A stretch of 64,000 nucleotides of DNA from Mediterranea sp. An20 (lineage in GTDB: Bacteria > Bacteroidota > Bacteroidia > Bacteroidales > Bacteroidaceae). The translations under genes and the position numbers were made by a program. The notes below the pieces were generated by a model. That model worked only from the letters and a program-made list of their open reading frames with translations. It was not told the origin of the DNA and made no database searches. The stretch is from assembly GCF_002160055.1 (NCBI RefSeq), contig NZ_NFJV01000006.1:1-64000 (forward strand), read 5' to 3'. This document shows positions 62,850-64,000 of the stretch, in pieces; positions within the stretch are counted from its first letter, which is position 1, and each line of letters opens with the position of its first letter.

Positions 62850-64000
62850 TTAACGGGGCGTAGTGGAGGATTTTCTTATCCGGGCGAATTTGGGAAGCAG
62901 ACGTTTCCTTTTCTGCTTTTTCTTTTCTCCTACGTCCTTGCGTCTCAGCACTAACAAAGGCAGGAAGAAGAAGATACCCACTACCGACATGAGCAGTCCT
63001 CCGATGGTACCTGCGGCCAATGGGAACCAGAAAGCTTCTTTGTCTGTGCCCATCATGAAGGGAATAAAGCCCAAGATGGTAGATACTACCGTCAGGAAGA
63101 TAGGCACTACCTTTCCATTCCAAGCTTTGGTGTAGGCATGGAGAGGAGTGAGTTTCGGGAAACGGCGGCGCAGACTGTTGTATTCGTTCATGATGTATAT
63201 GCTGGCGTTTACAGTGATTCCACATAACAGAACGAACGAAGCAAAGCCTCCCTGATCGAAATTAAGCCGGAAAAGGTAGAACGTGAGGAACACTCCGATA
63301 TAGGAAACCGGTATGACGGAAATAATGGCCAGCGGCTGTTTCAGTGAGTTGAACAGTATGCCGGTGATAAGAAAGATGATGGCAATGACCAGTAGCAACA
63401 ACAGGTATTGCTTGCTGTTGTCTTTGCCCCAATACCAATAACTCCTTTCCGACTTGGCGGTGTAGCCCATAGGCAACAGTTTGTTGAACTCTTCCAGGTC
63501 TTTTTCCAGCAGGCGGCGTCCCATTTCGCCCGAACCGATGTATTCATACTGCAGGCAGAGGCGGTATTGTTGGTCTTCTTTGGCTATCTGCTGGGGCATC
63601 TGTCCCTTTTCTACCTCAGCCAAGTCGGACAACTTGTAATGTTTGTCATTGTCTGTGCCATAGGGATAGAATTGCATGGCCCAGATGTCGTATTCGTTGG
63701 ACTGGCGCGAGGATAGTTTGATGTTTTCTGTCCCGTCTTTTGTTACTACTGTACCTATATTTATATCACGTCCGAAAATGGGCTGGACAGCAGCAAAAAG
63801 GGGAGTGGCACTAATGTCCTCTTGTGCCATACGTTGTTTGTTCAGGTTGAAATAATATTCCTGATAATCGTCTTTCCAATACGAGAATTCTGAGTTGATA
63901 AGAACCTCTTTAATACGGCGGTGGGTTAAGAGCTTGGATTTCAACCGTTCGGCCCATTCATACAGTTCGTCGTAGTTGTAGCCGAACATGACCACACGGT
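62850..64000 (-). CDS. RND efflux transporter permease, C-terminal part (runs off right edge)
   Basis: The frame is open to base 64000, so the N-terminal half is outside. Visible are part of a porter domain ('YNYDELYEWAERLKSKLLTH', 'DLAEVEKGQMPQQIAKEDQQ') and the second membrane bundle: 'QYLLLLLVIAIIFLITGILFN', 'PLAIISVIPVSYIGVFLTFY', 'FASFVLLCGITVNASIYIMNEY' and 'GKVVPIFLTVVSTILGFIPF'. 'GITVNASIYIMNEYN' matches the fourth-helix motif of the CusA/AcrB superfamily (GI.VNNAI..VD), with a Ser in place of the usual second Asn/Ala. Substrate unknown. The gene ends with a basic tail 'KKKQKRKRLLPKFARIRKSS'. Confidence 0.9.
   Translation of the reverse strand, partial: RVVMFGYNYDELYEWAERLKSKLLTHRRIKEVLINSEFSYWKDDYQEYYFNLNKQRMAQEDISATPLFAAVQPIFGRDINIGTVVTKDGTENIKLSSRQSNEYDIWAMQFYPYGTDNDKHYKLSDLAEVEKGQMPQQIAKEDQQYRLCLQYEYIGSGEMGRRLLEKDLEEFNKLLPMGYTAKSERSYWYWGKDNSKQYLLLLLVIAIIFLITGILFNSLKQPLAIISVIPVSYIGVFLTFYLFRLNFDQGGFASFVLLCGITVNASIYIMNEYNSLRRRFPKLTPLHAYTKAWNGKVVPIFLTVVSTILGFIPFMMGTDKEAFWFPLAAGTIGGLLMSVVGIFFFLPLLVLRRKDVGEKKKQKRKRLLPKFARIRKSSTTPR

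Overview
The window is a chromosomal segment of a Bacteroides-type bacterium (order Bacteroidales). Several upstream regions carry the Bacteroides promoter (TTTG, 19-20 nt, TAnnTTTG). The gene set is also typical of this group: a saccharopine-dehydrogenase-like gene upstream of bcp and recA, a secreted GH2 beta-galactosidase, META-domain and glycine-zipper lipoproteins, an ECF sigma factor with a DUF4252-like gene, and a three-gene biotin-dependent acyl-CoA carboxylase. I cannot name the species. No rRNA, tRNA or CRISPR array was recognised.

Layout. 1-543: 3' end of a group II intron, ending one base from the stop of a GNAT gene. 545-2195 (-): GNAT, membrane protein, recR. 2610-5012 (+): secreted phosphoesterase fused to a PQQ-type propeller. 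5120-13551 (-): a second GNAT, lacZ, uvrA and a GH10-like glycosidase. 14129-20612 (+): purL, an AraC-type regulator with a histidine-kinase-like N-terminus, a split chromate transporter and an unknown protein. 20978-28283: late cobalamin synthesis in two convergent blocks, yeiH-cobQ-cobD-cbiB (+) and cobU-cobT-cobS-cobC (-). 28631-30132 (+): ECF sigma, membrane anti-sigma and DUF4252-like protein. 30276-33013 (-): recA, bcp and carboxynorspermidine dehydrogenase-like gene. 33293-36879 (+): META lipoprotein, thioesterase, AraC regulator, YccF. 36981-41318 (-): acyl-CoA carboxylase behind a cobalamin riboswitch, plus a 46-aa gene. 41783-55279: envelope, cell-division and housekeeping genes on both strands. 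55280-56455: gene-free stretch rich in repeats and RNA-like structure. 56456-61431 (+): AT-rich operon-like run of six unrecognised genes, mostly exported. 61440-62723: DUF1848 protein and an ADP-ribosylglycohydrolase fragment. 62850-64000 (-): RND efflux permease running off the right edge.

The strongest unexplained signal is a dispersed non-coding element present nine times, always between genes. Each copy has a 16-bp AT-rich, usually palindromic box followed at once by up to three 22-bp units close to GCTTATCGCTTGGAA. Three copies (2211-2413, 20714-20921, 41375-41598) sit inside about 200-220 bp bounded by inverted repeats like GAAGTGATTTAAACTTTC; a fourth (5685-5882) has one clear end. 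No copy lies between convergent genes, and in all four tandem gaps the box faces the downstream start codon.

The second signal is the region before the AT-rich operon. A well-formed promoter at 56144-56175 reads into a long imperfect hairpin that ends in a U-run at 56408, 48 bases before the first gene. The operon could therefore be attenuated by a structured leader or preceded by a separate small RNA. Functionally, the window links cobalamin assembly with a carboxylase of the B12-linked propionate pathway that carries its own B12 riboswitch.
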